DNA of 64,000 nt from Ramichloridium luteum (Eukaryota > Ascomycota > Dothideomycetes > Mycosphaerellales > Dissoconiaceae), in the NCBI GenBank assembly GCA_002368545.1, contig MTSC01000007.1, forward strand, positions 372,001-436,000, written 5' to 3'. Shown here piece after piece: positions 1-9,952 of the stretch (position 1 is its first letter; every line of letters begins with the position of its first letter). The notes beneath the pieces were generated by a model. That model was not told the DNA's origin. It searched no databases and saw only the letters and a program-made list of their open reading frames with translations. The position numbers and the translations under genes were made by a program.

Positions 1-2
1 GT

Positions 3-1157
3 GCAGGCTCGAAAGCGCGGAAGCTTTCCGTCAAAATCGACGACTCTGATCTGCAGGTGGGCGAGTGCCCATTGAACGAGCACTTTGGCCTCTTCTCGCG
101 CAAAGGCAAGACGGAAATTGGCGAAGGCGGGGCGGCGGTTGTGCGGCTAATGAAAAGCAAATCCGACAAATCCGATGGTGACCACGAACGCGTAGTGGCT
201 GTCAAGGAATTCCGTCCGCGCGACACGGAAGAAGAGGACGACTACGACTACCAGCGTAAGATCAAATCCGAATATGCCATCGCAAAGGCATGCGTGCACC
301 CAAATGTCGTCAAGTCGCTGTGGCTTTGCACTGATCACGGCAAGTGGTTCCATGTCATGGAATACTGCGCGCTCGGCGATCTGAACGACCTGCTCAAGAA
401 GAACTTCTTCACGCTCACTGATCGCCTCTGCATGTTCAAGCAATTAATACGAGGCGTCGATTACCTTCACAGCCGAGGCATCGCGCATCGCGACCTCAAA
501 TCAGAAAACCTGTTGGTGACAAAGGATGGATGCCTCAAGATCGCCGATTTCGGGACCGGCGAAGTCTTCAGCGGCATGCACCCCGGCCTGCGAAATTGCC
601 GGCGGCAGAGCATCGCAGATCCGGATGAGCCTGTCCGGTTGTGCAAACCCGGTTGGGTCGGCAGCCATCCTTACATGGCACCTGAAATTTACCAGCGGAC
701 TGGCAACTACGATGGCCGCATGGCAGACATGTGGTCAGTCGGTGTCGTTCTCGTCACGCTCATGTTCAACGTCACCTTCTGGCAGGCAGCCGGTAAGGAC
801 AACAAAAATTTTCAGATCTACCTCAATCAGTGGGATCAATATACAGAGTACTTCCCCGACGGAGAGATTAAGGAAGGACGGCCTTTGCCTAAGTTCTCTA
901 CTGCCAAGAATTTCCAGCAACTGCGAGATCCTGGCGCGAGACTTCTCATATTTGCTATGCTGCATCCGGACCCAACCAAGCGCTGGACGGCCCGTGAAGT
1001 CCTCAACAGCAAATATGTGATCGAGTACGAATGCTGCCAACAGGACGGCTATAGCGATGATATCAAAACGCGGCAGAAGAAGGCGCTTCACAACCACCAC
1101 CCACCTGCCGACAAGATGAAGAAAGGTGTCTTCCACCTGCACCCCGGCAGTCCATGA
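3..1157 (+). CDS. HAL/NPR1-like Ser/Thr protein kinase, 5' partial
   Basis: Protein kinase whose reading frame is open to the left edge (frame beginning at base 3), so the N-terminus lies outside the window. Kinase landmarks in order: Gly-rich loop GEGGAAVVRL, the VAVKEF lysine, catalytic HRDLKSEN (His at 486-488), DFG at 546-552, a GSHPYMAPE activation-segment end, and DMWSVGVVL in subdomain IX. The activation segment is long and Cys/Arg-rich, and the domain runs almost to the C-terminus. This matches the fungal HAL4/HAL5/NPR1 group, which regulates nutrient and ion transporters at the plasma membrane. That assignment is by overall resemblance; another fungal-specific kinase of the same group is possible. 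It is convergent with the gene that ends at 1329. Confidence 0.85.
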   Translation, partial: AGSKARKLSVKIDDSDLQVGECPLNEHFGLFSRKGKTEIGEGGAAVVRLMKSKSDKSDGDHERVVAVKEFRPRDTEEEDDYDYQRKIKSEYAIAKACVHPNVVKSLWLCTDHGKWFHVMEYCALGDLNDLLKKNFFTLTDRLCMFKQLIRGVDYLHSRGIAHRDLKSENLLVTKDGCLKIADFGTGEVFSGMHPGLRNCRRQSIADPDEPVRLCKPGWVGSHPYMAPEIYQRTGNYDGRMADMWSVGVVLVTLMFNVTFWQAAGKDNKNFQIYLNQWDQYTEYFPDGEIKEGRPLPKFSTAKNFQQLRDPGARLLIFAMLHPDPTKRWTAREVLNSKYVIEYECCQQDGYSDDIKTRQKKALHNHHPPADKMKKGVFHLHPGSP

Positions 1158-1328
1158 GGAAAGAGCCTAGATCCACCACAGATCCATCAAACAACAGAAA
1201 ACTCCCCATACCACAGCTCGGTCGGGGACACTCGACAAAAAATGTTACGACATTTCACAGCAATCGGATGGCAGCCTAGACTCACATGCCTCATGGCGTA
1301 TTCCATACATGATCACTACTGCGATCAA

Positions 1329-3254
1329 TCACCACAGGTCCCACACCACATCGGGAACAACCTTGCGCATGATCTGCCAATGACGGATCGCGCTCTCGAG
1401 CTGCTGCTTCTCCCATAGATTCTCGTCACCCGCTTCAAGTATACCCTTTGCGGTTGCGCCACTCCCGCCGCCGCCATTCTCCTTATCCTCAGCACGAAGA
1501 CGACCGTCGCGGACGGCACCATCATCACCAGTTTCCTTCACCATCTCTTCCTCGTCCTGGGTACCCTCTTCACCATCATCTGGAAACGCCATTTCATATT
1601 CATCATTCGGCAGCAGATAATACTGGCGGCTCTTGCTTCCGAGGTAGTCCGCCCGCACGGGCGGCCGGAAGGAGATGGGGCCGCCTGCGACATCGTTACG
1701 ACAGAACACGACCATGTTTAAAAAGTCCTCCCCCGGCGCAGACGCCAGGGCCTGCTTCTTCTTTCCCGACGAACGGCGGTGGACTTTTGCTTTTTCTTGC
1801 GGTTTTCGGTGGTGGGCGGCGGAGTGTTTGTGCGCATCAGCATCATCGGCGGTGGTTTGCGCTGGGTTTTCGGCAGCAGGAGGCGGCGGCGGCGGACCAT
1901 CGCGGAAAATGCGACACTGTCGGCGGCCGTCGAAGACGTCCTCGATCGTGCGCAGGATATGGCGGGTCAGGGGCAGGGAAAGGTCGCCGGCGTAGTTCAG
2001 TGCAATGACGCCGTCGGGCCGCAGCAGGGCGCGCAGGTGGCGCAGGAATTGCGCGTCGAAGAGTGCAAGCGGCTCGGCGCCGCCGGTGAAGACATCGTGC
2101 ACAATATAGTCCCATAGCAACGAGACGTCTTTGGATCCTGCAGCTTCTTGTTGAATTCCTTTCGTCTTCCCCTTCTCCGTCTTCTGAGCCTGCTCTGCAG
2201 CTGCAGCTGCTATCCATTCTACCGCATCTTGGATGACCGCCGTGTGGTTCGACGGCAGGCCAAAGTAGTTCGTCGCGAACTCGTGCACAACAGGGTCGAG
2301 CTCAATGACCGTCGTGTTGATGCCGTGGGAGATCAGTGCCTTAGGCGCCGTTCCAATGCCGAGGCCAATCACCAGCGCCTGCGCCTCTGCATCCGACACA
2401 GGCTGCTCGCGGCGAATGAGACGGACCGCTTCCAGCATTTCGAACACAGCGTAGGTCGGCTCGGTGACCTGCCAGCCCTCCTTTGCCCGCCGCTCGGGCG
2501 TCAGCGTCCACTCGCCGCCGAGCAGGGAGTGGTCGCAGCGCAGCACGCGGTAGCCATCTGCGTGGTTCTCGAGCACGGAAATGTAGCCGGTGTTGGACCA
2601 GGCACGGTCGACAAGTGACCAGTTTTGTTGTACTAGAGCTTGATTGATGCTCGCGATGGACCGGTGAGGGTTGAAGAAAAGGATCTGGACGACGGCTGGG
2701 ATGGCCAGTAGCTGATGCATTCCTTGGCTTAGTTGTCCATGAGCGGCCACCTGGAAGAAGTTGATGGACACCGGGGTAGAGGCAGTGTGCGTCAGTAGAT
2801 ATTGAACCCAGTAGGTCAAGTAATTCTCCATCTTTGAAAACCCAACCAGTGCGAGGATAGGGAGGATCAGTCCTCCTACTGGGGTGATATGTGTAAGCTC
2901 AGAAGCCGCCCCGTATGCTGAAGCTATGAGAACCACATGGCAGCTGAGAAGTCCGTTGACGATCGGCCCTCCTACAGGGCCTAGGCGTCCATTATAAGGT
3001 AGGATGATTTGCTGCATGACAGGAAAGTAGCAGACCCACACGAACCGCAGTCTCGACATGAACCTCGTCCTCCCAGGCCTGGCGCTCGGCAGCAGCGTGA
3101 GGAAACATCCGAGGGCGAATGAGAGCAGGATCATTCCGTCATGCTTGTGAGAAGATGGAATCGCCCCAAAGCTGGGAGCCAAGGTCGCTTGTGATATGGG
3201 GGATACCAGCGCTGCGAGGCATATGTAGGCCAGCGCCCTCAAGATACTGCCCAT
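1329..3254 (-). CDS. Membrane-anchored spermidine-synthase-fold (PABS) methyltransferase-like protein
   Basis: Single-exon, 641 residues from the ATG at 3254; the frame stays open to 3344, but the 3254 Met begins a typical hydrophobic N-terminus. Residues 1 to about 200 hold several hydrophobic segments. From about 220 a spermidine/spermine-synthase-like domain follows, with the nucleotide-binding GLGIGT at 297-302, the acidic VIELD at 316-320 and a later HDVF. The C-terminal third contains a proline run, a basic linker and an acidic tail. Known relatives bind S-adenosylmethionine or its decarboxylated form. True polyamine synthases are soluble and about 300 residues, so this is more likely a membrane-anchored methyltransferase-like member of unknown substrate. 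It is divergent from haspin. Confidence 0.8.
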   Translation of the reverse strand: MGSILRALAYICLAALVSPISQATLAPSFGAIPSSHKHDGMILLSFALGCFLTLLPSARPGRTRFMSRLRFVWVCYFPVMQQIILPYNGRLGPVGGPIVNGLLSCHVVLIASAYGAASELTHITPVGGLILPILALVGFSKMENYLTYWVQYLLTHTASTPVSINFFQVAAHGQLSQGMHQLLAIPAVVQILFFNPHRSIASINQALVQQNWSLVDRAWSNTGYISVLENHADGYRVLRCDHSLLGGEWTLTPERRAKEGWQVTEPTYAVFEMLEAVRLIRREQPVSDAEAQALVIGLGIGTAPKALISHGINTTVIELDPVVHEFATNYFGLPSNHTAVIQDAVEWIAAAAAEQAQKTEKGKTKGIQQEAAGSKDVSLLWDYIVHDVFTGGAEPLALFDAQFLRHLRALLRPDGVIALNYAGDLSLPLTRHILRTIEDVFDGRRQCRIFRDGPPPPPPAAENPAQTTADDADAHKHSAAHHRKPQEKAKVHRRSSGKKKQALASAPGEDFLNMVVFCRNDVAGGPISFRPPVRADYLGSKSRQYYLLPNDEYEMAFPDDGEEGTQDEEEMVKETGDDGAVRDGRLRAEDKENGGGGSGATAKGILEAGDENLWEKQQLESAIRHWQIMRKVVPDVVWDLW

Positions 3255-3830
3255 ATTCGCAGAGAGGCTGAATATCTTTGAGGATAATGAAACACGAACG
3301 ACGACCAGCGTCACGTGTGATGCTTCCAGGTGGCCAAGAATCAAAGAGAATCGCGAATGCTACCAGAAGATGGTAGATCGAATGAGAAGGTGTATCATTG
3401 TCAAGTTTTCGCGCTGACATTCGACGACGTTCAGAGCCAATTGGCATCCCGAAGCTCAGCATGAAAGCTCAGCTTGGAACGCGGCCATACTACATCGCTT
3501 GGCAGTCTATGCTTTAAAGACGTGAACGGTCGACAATGATCAAACACGTATATTGACCTTAATTACAATGTATGCAAACGAACACGAGCATGCATAGAGT
3601 AATCCATTGCATGCACGTCAAGATCTCGGATTCTTCCACTTTATTGATGCCTGAGGCTAAAATCCGGTTGCCGAAGTCCTATCGATAGTCACCACGACAA
3701 CGGACCAAACTCAGCATGACGTTGCGACCACTTCGATTTCGTGAATGACGGCCAGTATCTTGAGCACGCGACATGACTGTCTGCCCAGGAGTCACGATTT
3801 CAGAATAGAAATTCTGGATGCTACATCAAA
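3255..3830. other. Divergent intergenic region
   Basis: Holds the promoters of the PABS-fold gene (minus) and haspin (plus). No coding frame or clear TATA element was recognised; the left part carries only the non-ATG extension of the minus-strand frame. Confidence 0.5.
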
Positions 3831-5843
3831 ATGCCTAAGCCAAAGACCTACGGGAAGAAATCCCGGGCGGTCGCTGGTCCACAGGTCCTGACCTTTTCGA
3901 GTCCGGAGCGGAAAGCTCGAATTTCAACTGGATCACAAACGACAATCCAAGGAAACGACCGCTGCACCTCTGCAACAGCAGAGGGTCTCATTGGAGTAAC
4001 TAAGACCTCACAGAAGTATCGCGAGGTTCTAGGAGAGCGTAATGCAAATGCAGGGTCGCCTGCTTATCTGGAACCTGGCGAACAGGATACCACTTCGCGG
4101 AAGCCAACATCACGGCGCAAAGACAGAACAAAATGCCAGAATGAGGAAGCGCAAATAGACGTCTTAAGCGAGAAAGTCATCGCTACTTCACAAACAGGCT
4201 CTGCATCGGAAAGCGTAGGAAAGGCCCGGAGGATAGCTAAGAGTCGCCACTCAAACCCTTCTCCTATCTCAGTGCAGGAGGCTGAACAGGAGTCTAGAAT
4301 ATCCAGGAATCTGCATCCAAAGACTAGAGCCAACCATCAAAAAGAACCTGAGAGCTCAGTCCAAGGCGCTGAGAGTCAGAATGACGAGGACAACTCGTAC
4401 CATGCGCATTGCTCCTCACTCCTTGCCCTGTCGTTCAGTCCCGAGACAGCGTTCACGTCATTTGACTCCTGGACGATGCAACTCGAAGGCCATTGCGCCA
4501 TTTCTAAAATAGCAGAGGCATCATTCGGCGAGGTTTACCGATTATCACTACTTCAGGAAATTCCACAGTTCACAAAGGCGGACGAATCGGTTTTCAAGAT
4601 CATCGCACTGAAGAGCCCCACAAGTACCCACCCGGCCGACAAGCGGAAACGCAACGCCCTCCTCAAGAAAGAAGAGGTTATGAGCTCAATCGAGGATGTG
4701 GCCAACGAGGTGCGCCTCCTACAGCGCATGAGTTGCATCCCTGGTTTCACGAACTTCCGCGACGTCCGCGTCCTTCAAGGGCGGCCGTGCGGCTCCTTCG
4801 TCGATGCGTTTCGCGAGTTTGACACCACCCAAAAGGCCCGGGGCAAAGAAGGTAGTCACTTCCCTGACCCGGGCCGCAAGACGAGTTACGCGCCAACGCA
4901 GCTCTGGGCTGTGATCGAGATGCAGGATGCCGGCACGGACCTCGAACGCTTACTCGAGGCCGGCAAGTGTACGTCCATTTGGTCGGTCTGGGATATCTTC
5001 TGGCACACCACAATCGCGCTGGCGAAGGGCGAGCAGGGCGCCGAGTTCGAGCATCGGGATCTGCACGTCGGCAACATCTGCGTGCACAATCTGCCCACAT
5101 TTTCGGGGAAGGAGGGTGGCCTGGATGCAGGAGTCGACGTCACTAAAACTCTATCATTCACGCCGCTGGAAACGACCATCATCGACTACACGCTCTCCCG
5201 CGCGTGTTTGGTCGCGCTCGACATCGAAGACGACGCGCCCATCCGGCTGGAACCAGAGTACGAAGAACAAACCATCGCGTTCAACGATCTCTCCTCGGAT
5301 CCCACCATATTCGAGGGCGACAGCACCGAGGAATACCAGTACGACATCTACCGGTACATGCGCGGTGCGCTCTTCGCCGATAATGCGTATCACGATTTCA
5401 CCGATCCGGCGGCCACAGCCATCCCCGACCGCTCATGGTCGCAGTACCACCCACAGACGAATCTCGTCTGGCTCCACTTCATCCTGTACAAACTACTTGA
5501 ACAGCTGAACTGGCCGAGCGAGGTTCCGGAGCCGGGGAAGAAGAAATCTAGAGCGCAGGTGAAGAGCAAGGCCGCAGGTGGCAGTCACAAGGAAGTCCTT
5601 GCGCGATGGCGGCGAGCCAACGAGCTCGAGCAAGTCCTGCTGCAGCTGCAGGAGCTCCTTGATCCGGCGCAGATTTGTGCCAATGGATTTGGCTCCGCCG
5701 GAGATCTGATCGCCCTGGCTCTGGCGGAAGGCTGGCTGAATGTGATGGACGTGATGGGCGGCGGAGAGGATCATTTGGGGGAGGATCTACAACTCGAGGA
5801 GCAGTTTGAAAGTCTGCAAATTGCCGACGAGCACGGCATATAG
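3831..5843 (+). CDS. Haspin-type histone H3 kinase
   Basis: Single exon, 670 residues. Haspin phosphorylates histone H3 Thr3 and helps place the chromosomal passenger complex at centromeres. The first 215 residues are basic, Ser/Thr-rich and probably disordered, opening with a YGKKSR motif typical of fungal haspins. The kinase domain starts near residue 220: ATP lysine in IIALK at about 261, catalytic HRDLHVGN at 408-415, and IIDYTLSR near 450. DYT in place of DFG is normal for haspin. The C-terminal lobe ends in a helical tail near 600-650. S. cerevisiae orthologues are ALK1/ALK2 and the S. pombe one is hrk1. The 3' end is convergent with the Yra1-like gene, 223 bp apart. Confidence 0.93.
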   Translation: MPKPKTYGKKSRAVAGPQVLTFSSPERKARISTGSQTTIQGNDRCTSATAEGLIGVTKTSQKYREVLGERNANAGSPAYLEPGEQDTTSRKPTSRRKDRTKCQNEEAQIDVLSEKVIATSQTGSASESVGKARRIAKSRHSNPSPISVQEAEQESRISRNLHPKTRANHQKEPESSVQGAESQNDEDNSYHAHCSSLLALSFSPETAFTSFDSWTMQLEGHCAISKIAEASFGEVYRLSLLQEIPQFTKADESVFKIIALKSPTSTHPADKRKRNALLKKEEVMSSIEDVANEVRLLQRMSCIPGFTNFRDVRVLQGRPCGSFVDAFREFDTTQKARGKEGSHFPDPGRKTSYAPTQLWAVIEMQDAGTDLERLLEAGKCTSIWSVWDIFWHTTIALAKGEQGAEFEHRDLHVGNICVHNLPTFSGKEGGLDAGVDVTKTLSFTPLETTIIDYTLSRACLVALDIEDDAPIRLEPEYEEQTIAFNDLSSDPTIFEGDSTEEYQYDIYRYMRGALFADNAYHDFTDPAATAIPDRSWSQYHPQTNLVWLHFILYKLLEQLNWPSEVPEPGKKKSRAQVKSKAAGGSHKEVLARWRRANELEQVLLQLQELLDPAQICANGFGSAGDLIALALAEGWLNVMDVMGGGEDHLGEDLQLEEQFESLQIADEHGI

Positions 5844-6066
5844 CTTGCCACATCAAGGTCGGCGCCATTGGAAGAATTGGATCTGTATTTTCGGGTTGGA
5901 GAAGCATTTCGTGGCTGCATAGCGTTGCATAGTGTCGCATAGTGAGGGGTTTGTCTTTAGTTATCTGAAGCGCTTTTGGGAGCAGTGTATCAACTGCATG
6001 ATGACTATGATATTTTCGAGATCTTCAGCCCGTGAGGACTAGCCATGTGTTGTGGCAACTCGGCAG

Positions 6067-7521
6067 TCACTGAATCTCGTCCATGTCCACATCTCCCGCG
6101 GCCGCAGTCGCGTTGCCGTTGGAGGCCGTTTTCGCCGTGGCTGCCGCATCGCCACCGGAACTGTTGTCATTCTTTTGTCCCCAGTAGTCCTCCATCTCAG
6201 CATCAAGCTCTTCGGCAGTCTTCCGAGGTCGGCCACCGACAATTGGGTGGCCGTTATCGTCAGTTCGTTGACGTCGGCCACCTCGACCCTCTTCGCGCCT
6301 CTGACCGGGTCGCCTTCCAGACTCACGTGGGGTGCCTCTGCGCTGCAGAGGCGACCGAGAGCCTCGGCCTCCTGGAACATAGCGATCCACATCTGCGGGA
6401 GCCAAGCGATCACTTCGTCGCGGGCTCTCACTTCGGTTGCGTCTCCGTCGATCGGAACCAGACAGGCGCTCAGGTCCACCCTGGATGCGATCGAACAAGC
6501 TGCGCGGCGCTGGTTGAATGCGGTCAAAGAGCGAGCCTTTCGGCTGTGATTGTGCAGGCGGTGCGCTGGCCATGAGCGTCAAACGAATCGGCTGACCATT
6601 GGCATTGCATCCATCAAACTCGTGCACGGCCTGGCGCGCATCCTCGCGCGATCTGTAGACCACGAACGCAATTCCTTGCGAGCGATCGGCGCGATCATAG
6701 AGCACATTGACCGAGGTGGTGGGTCCGATTCGTTCGAAAAGCTCGCGGAGATCTGTCTCGGTCAGGTCGTAGTGAAGATTGTCCACTCGGATCTTCGTGC
6801 CACCTCTGAACAGAAACGTCAGCGCGTTAGAACTTATGACCAGTCAGAAGCTGTACTCACGCCGCAGGGGCGCCACGTGAGGCATATCTGTCCTCGTCGG
6901 CATATGGTCGTCGGTGTGCACTTTCTGCTTCGTCTTAGCTGTCTGCACCTTCCCTCTCCGATATCCATTGCGCATACCATAGCGGTCATCCTCATATCGA
7001 TCATGTACCCAATCGCTAGCTTCCCATTAGTCGTATGTCGCAGGAGTGGATCCAGGCTGATGCTCACGAGTCGAGGGCACGATCGTCGATGTAACGCTCA
7101 CGCTCCTGTGGCTCATCTCGTCGATACTGTCGGCAGCAGAGCTGCGATTAGCAAAGTCCTGAGTTTCGGTCGCTTCGATCATTCATCGGTGGTGACAGCA
7201 GGACGGCCCGCGCCCGTTGGTGGAAGAGGTCGAAGTGGCCGAAGTCCGATCGAAGCAATCATAGTAGGGAAGGAAGAAGCACCTATGACGGTCAGGATAT
7301 TCTTAGCTAGATATCGACACATCCAACTGTATGGGACATACCTTTCGCACACCGTCTCGTGGACCCTCATCTCGTCGAGGCGCTCTTCCAGGTTGAGGCC
7401 GTCGTCCGCCTCTGCTTGCACCTCCACCACGTTGCTGCTTCGCGTCAGTACGGTATTTGTCCGATGCGCGAGACGAACTCACGGGGCGCTCAGAAATAAT
7501 CTCTTCAAGACTGCGATCCAT
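6067..7521 (-). CDS. YRA1: Yra1/ALY-REF mRNA export adaptor, six exons
   Basis: RNA-binding adaptor that bridges spliced mRNA to the Mex67 export receptor in the nucleus. Proposed exons: 7521-7483, 7434-7342, 7141-7068, 7015-6978, 6933-6861, 6805-6067, giving 351 residues in a consistent frame. The N-terminus MDRSLEEIISERP is the conserved Yra1 box, followed by RG-rich exons. A single RRM begins at GTKIRVDNLHYDL and runs through IAFVVY. The tail has two LFDRI repeats and a C-terminal GGRPRKTAEELDAEM box of the ALY/FoP type. Exons 1, 2 and 6 are secure. Exons 3-5 rest on phase and splice consensus, and the intron 6977-6934 would use an AAG acceptor. Intron 1 is 48 nt with no stop, so it could be retained. 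Confidence 0.8.
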
Positions 7522-8142
7522 ATTGGGCAAGCAGAGCGGGTGCAGTGGCTCTAGTAATTCAGCTTAGATAGCTGTTCAGCGAAAGGTGAACGTAGAGAAG
7601 CTTGACTTGCTGCTGCGCCAACTAGACGCTGAGCAGCCGCCAAGACCCAGCCTCACCCCCGTATGCCGGATCCGCTGCTGGCTGCCAGTCCTCATTGACC
7701 AATCGTGCCAATGCCAACGTGCAGGTTTGTGCCCCCCCCCCCACCCAGAAGACTCATACAAAAACTCTGTGGCACTGTGGGCCAGTGTTGCGGTGGCACA
7801 TGTGCTTATTGTGATACAAGCCATGGTTCAACATGGTCACCGGCAGGATGCGAGAAGCACGGCTCAGAGCGACATTTTCTGCTTCAAGTCGCCCTTGCAT
7901 ACGAGCTATGGGAAAATGACGGAAATGCCTTTGACATGTGGAATGCTGTAAGTGGTTATAATTTACAGTTACATGGACGATAGGACGCTTCGGCGATGCA
8001 CAAGAGAACGCCTTCAAGATATGCGAACGGTCATCTCACAAGGCCTGCGCAAACACACTGCATAACCCATTGATCTCTGGTTCGATGATTCTTGAACACC
8101 TTGAGTTGCAGATCCAAATATGTGCAAGTGGCCTCCGCGCGA
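7522..8142. other. Intergenic region with an 11-base C run
   Basis: Lies between the start of the Yra1-like gene and the 3' end of the F-box gene, so it holds the YRA1 promoter. A homopolymer of 11 C occupies 7732-7742. No coding frame is convincing. Confidence 0.5.
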
Positions 8143-8985
8143 TCACTGTTCGGTCAGGTTGCAGCGGATGTTCCCTTCAAAGTGCCAATCGTTATCGCTG
8201 CTAATGAAGCTTTCGTGCCATTTGCGACCATCGGGGCTCGGTCGTCGTCTGTCGATCGCCTCGACCAGGTCGCCCATCGTTATCCCGTTCTCCACGACCA
8301 GAGCCGGTCGCATGCTACGCTGCCAACGACGTACGAGGTGCAGAGTCTGACAGGGCGGCTGGCATAGCAGCATCTTGCGCCAGCTGGCTTCGGGATAGAA
8401 TACGGCAGATGCGCAATCCGGGATTTTGTCTGCTGGGAAGGAAATACAGACATCCCAGCTCCAGTGCTCGCGGTGGACTTCTTGGGACGCTGCGGAGGAG
8501 GTCGAGGAAGATGAACCGGGCCTTGAGCTGGCCTTGGCTGGCCTCACACGGGCTTCGTGATCGCCGGCCACCACTAAGGTGATTGAGGGAAACGAACCCG
8601 GGAAGGCTCGCCGTAGGAGTCGGTTGTTGTCTGGTCTCTGACCCGGCCGATTGTTGCTCGAGTAGGCATCGAAAAGACGGGCTTCCAGTTCCCAGTCGGG
8701 CTCGAAGAATAGCTTCCGGCGGAGGCGTAGACTGCCCTCTACAGTCTTGCGGAAATCACGGGAGACGCGTTGGCAAAGTAGCAGTTCCTTGACATCGAGG
8801 TTGCGGAGTATGTTTTCGAGCAGTTCTGGAATGTGGAACACGACCTGGGCAACCGTAGGGCACTCCATAGCGCAGCCAGGCCCCGTGGGTTGGTCGTGGG
8901 ATGCGGCAAGGCGCATCGAGTTCAAGACGTTGCCGAAGCTTTGTCGAAGACCACTTCCATGACCCGAGCGATCGTGAACACCCAT
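8143..8985 (-). CDS. F-box domain protein
   Basis: About 281 residues from the ATG at 8985; alternative ATGs at 8916 and 8868 are equally possible, and the frame further upstream begins only at GTG. The F-box sits near the N-terminus: VFHIPELLENILRNLD, then VKELLLCQRVSRDFR, as in many fungal F-box proteins where it recruits Skp1 of an SCF ubiquitin ligase. After it come WELEARLFDAY and a Cys/Arg-rich region with basic and serine-rich stretches and no recognisable substrate-binding repeat. Many copies of this family occur per fungal genome and substrates are unknown. An upstream non-coding exon is possible because a GTGAG donor-like site lies at about 9060. Confidence 0.72.
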   Translation of the reverse strand: MGVHDRSGHGSGLRQSFGNVLNSMRLAASHDQPTGPGCAMECPTVAQVVFHIPELLENILRNLDVKELLLCQRVSRDFRKTVEGSLRLRRKLFFEPDWELEARLFDAYSSNNRPGQRPDNNRLLRRAFPGSFPSITLVVAGDHEARVRPAKASSRPGSSSSTSSAASQEVHREHWSWDVCISFPADKIPDCASAVFYPEASWRKMLLCQPPCQTLHLVRRWQRSMRPALVVENGITMGDLVEAIDRRRPSPDGRKWHESFISSDNDWHFEGNIRCNLTEQ

Positions 8986-9952
8986 GATCCCGAAAGGCGT
9001 CGCGCCGACTATATACATAAACGGAGGAATCGCACGACAGGAATCAAAGCACCTACTCACGACGCGAAATCACGGAATCACTGCTCATAGATACGCAGCC
9101 CCGCACGCGAAACCCGGTGATCGGTACAGTGGCAACCGTACGTCTATACAGCGGTCCCTTTGTCTTTCGGGCGCCGAACCCAGCGGGTGGGCCCGGACGA
9201 TCAAGGCGTTCGCAGAGCTGCCTTGGCCTGACCAATGCAGACAAAGGTGTCGTGGGTGAGGTGAGCTACTGATGAGCCTATGGTGACTGTGTCTCTCCAG
9301 GGATACCCGGTAGCGACTAGCAGTGACGTAGTTAGGTCTAGCAGCTTGGAGCTGTGCAGCTTCAGAGATGTGTATCGCAGGTTACTTCCAGATGGATTTC
9401 TTTTCTTTGTATGCAATCAAGTCCGAAAAGTGTATCACGATGCTCGTCTCTATCGCATATACGACTTTTCACATACACTTTGCCGAACGCACCCGAGATG
9501 ACTGAGGTTGTGATAGAACCCCGCTTTACACCACTGCGGCTAATAAGAGGAAAGATGGTTTGAATGTATCATCGAACGAGTATTCAGTTTGAGCATTCGA
9601 AATGGTTTCAGTCACGAGGCAGGCACGCTGCAATTCTTTTGTGAATCTGTAGGTATGTAAAAAAAAATTGCTGTGTCTCATAGTTGTGCAAGGTTGATTT
9701 TGGCACCTTGTGCATCCGGCCCGGACTGGTCTATGTGTCAAGCTCATACAAACATTCCTATCCAATCCAACCCGGGCCGGGGATACGATTCATTCTCGAA
9801 GACCATCATGTGGACGACATTCGAATATAGCCCGCAAAGGTGCGCTCGTGTCCCATGTTTTTGCTACAGCGCAGTGTAGCCCGTAAACATCCGCTTCATA
9901 TCGACATACCTCATGAACCCCCAATTTTCTCTTGAACCAATCCGTATCCACA
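8986..9952. other. Intergenic region, nothing recognised
   Basis: Lies between the F-box start and the 3' end of the Rho GEF gene. Short open frames on both strands lack family similarity and natural composition. Confidence 0.5.

Noticed and set aside
4747..5508. Long antisense and alternative-frame ORFs across haspin
   Set aside because: They are shadows of the haspin coding frame, Arg-rich and without family motifs.
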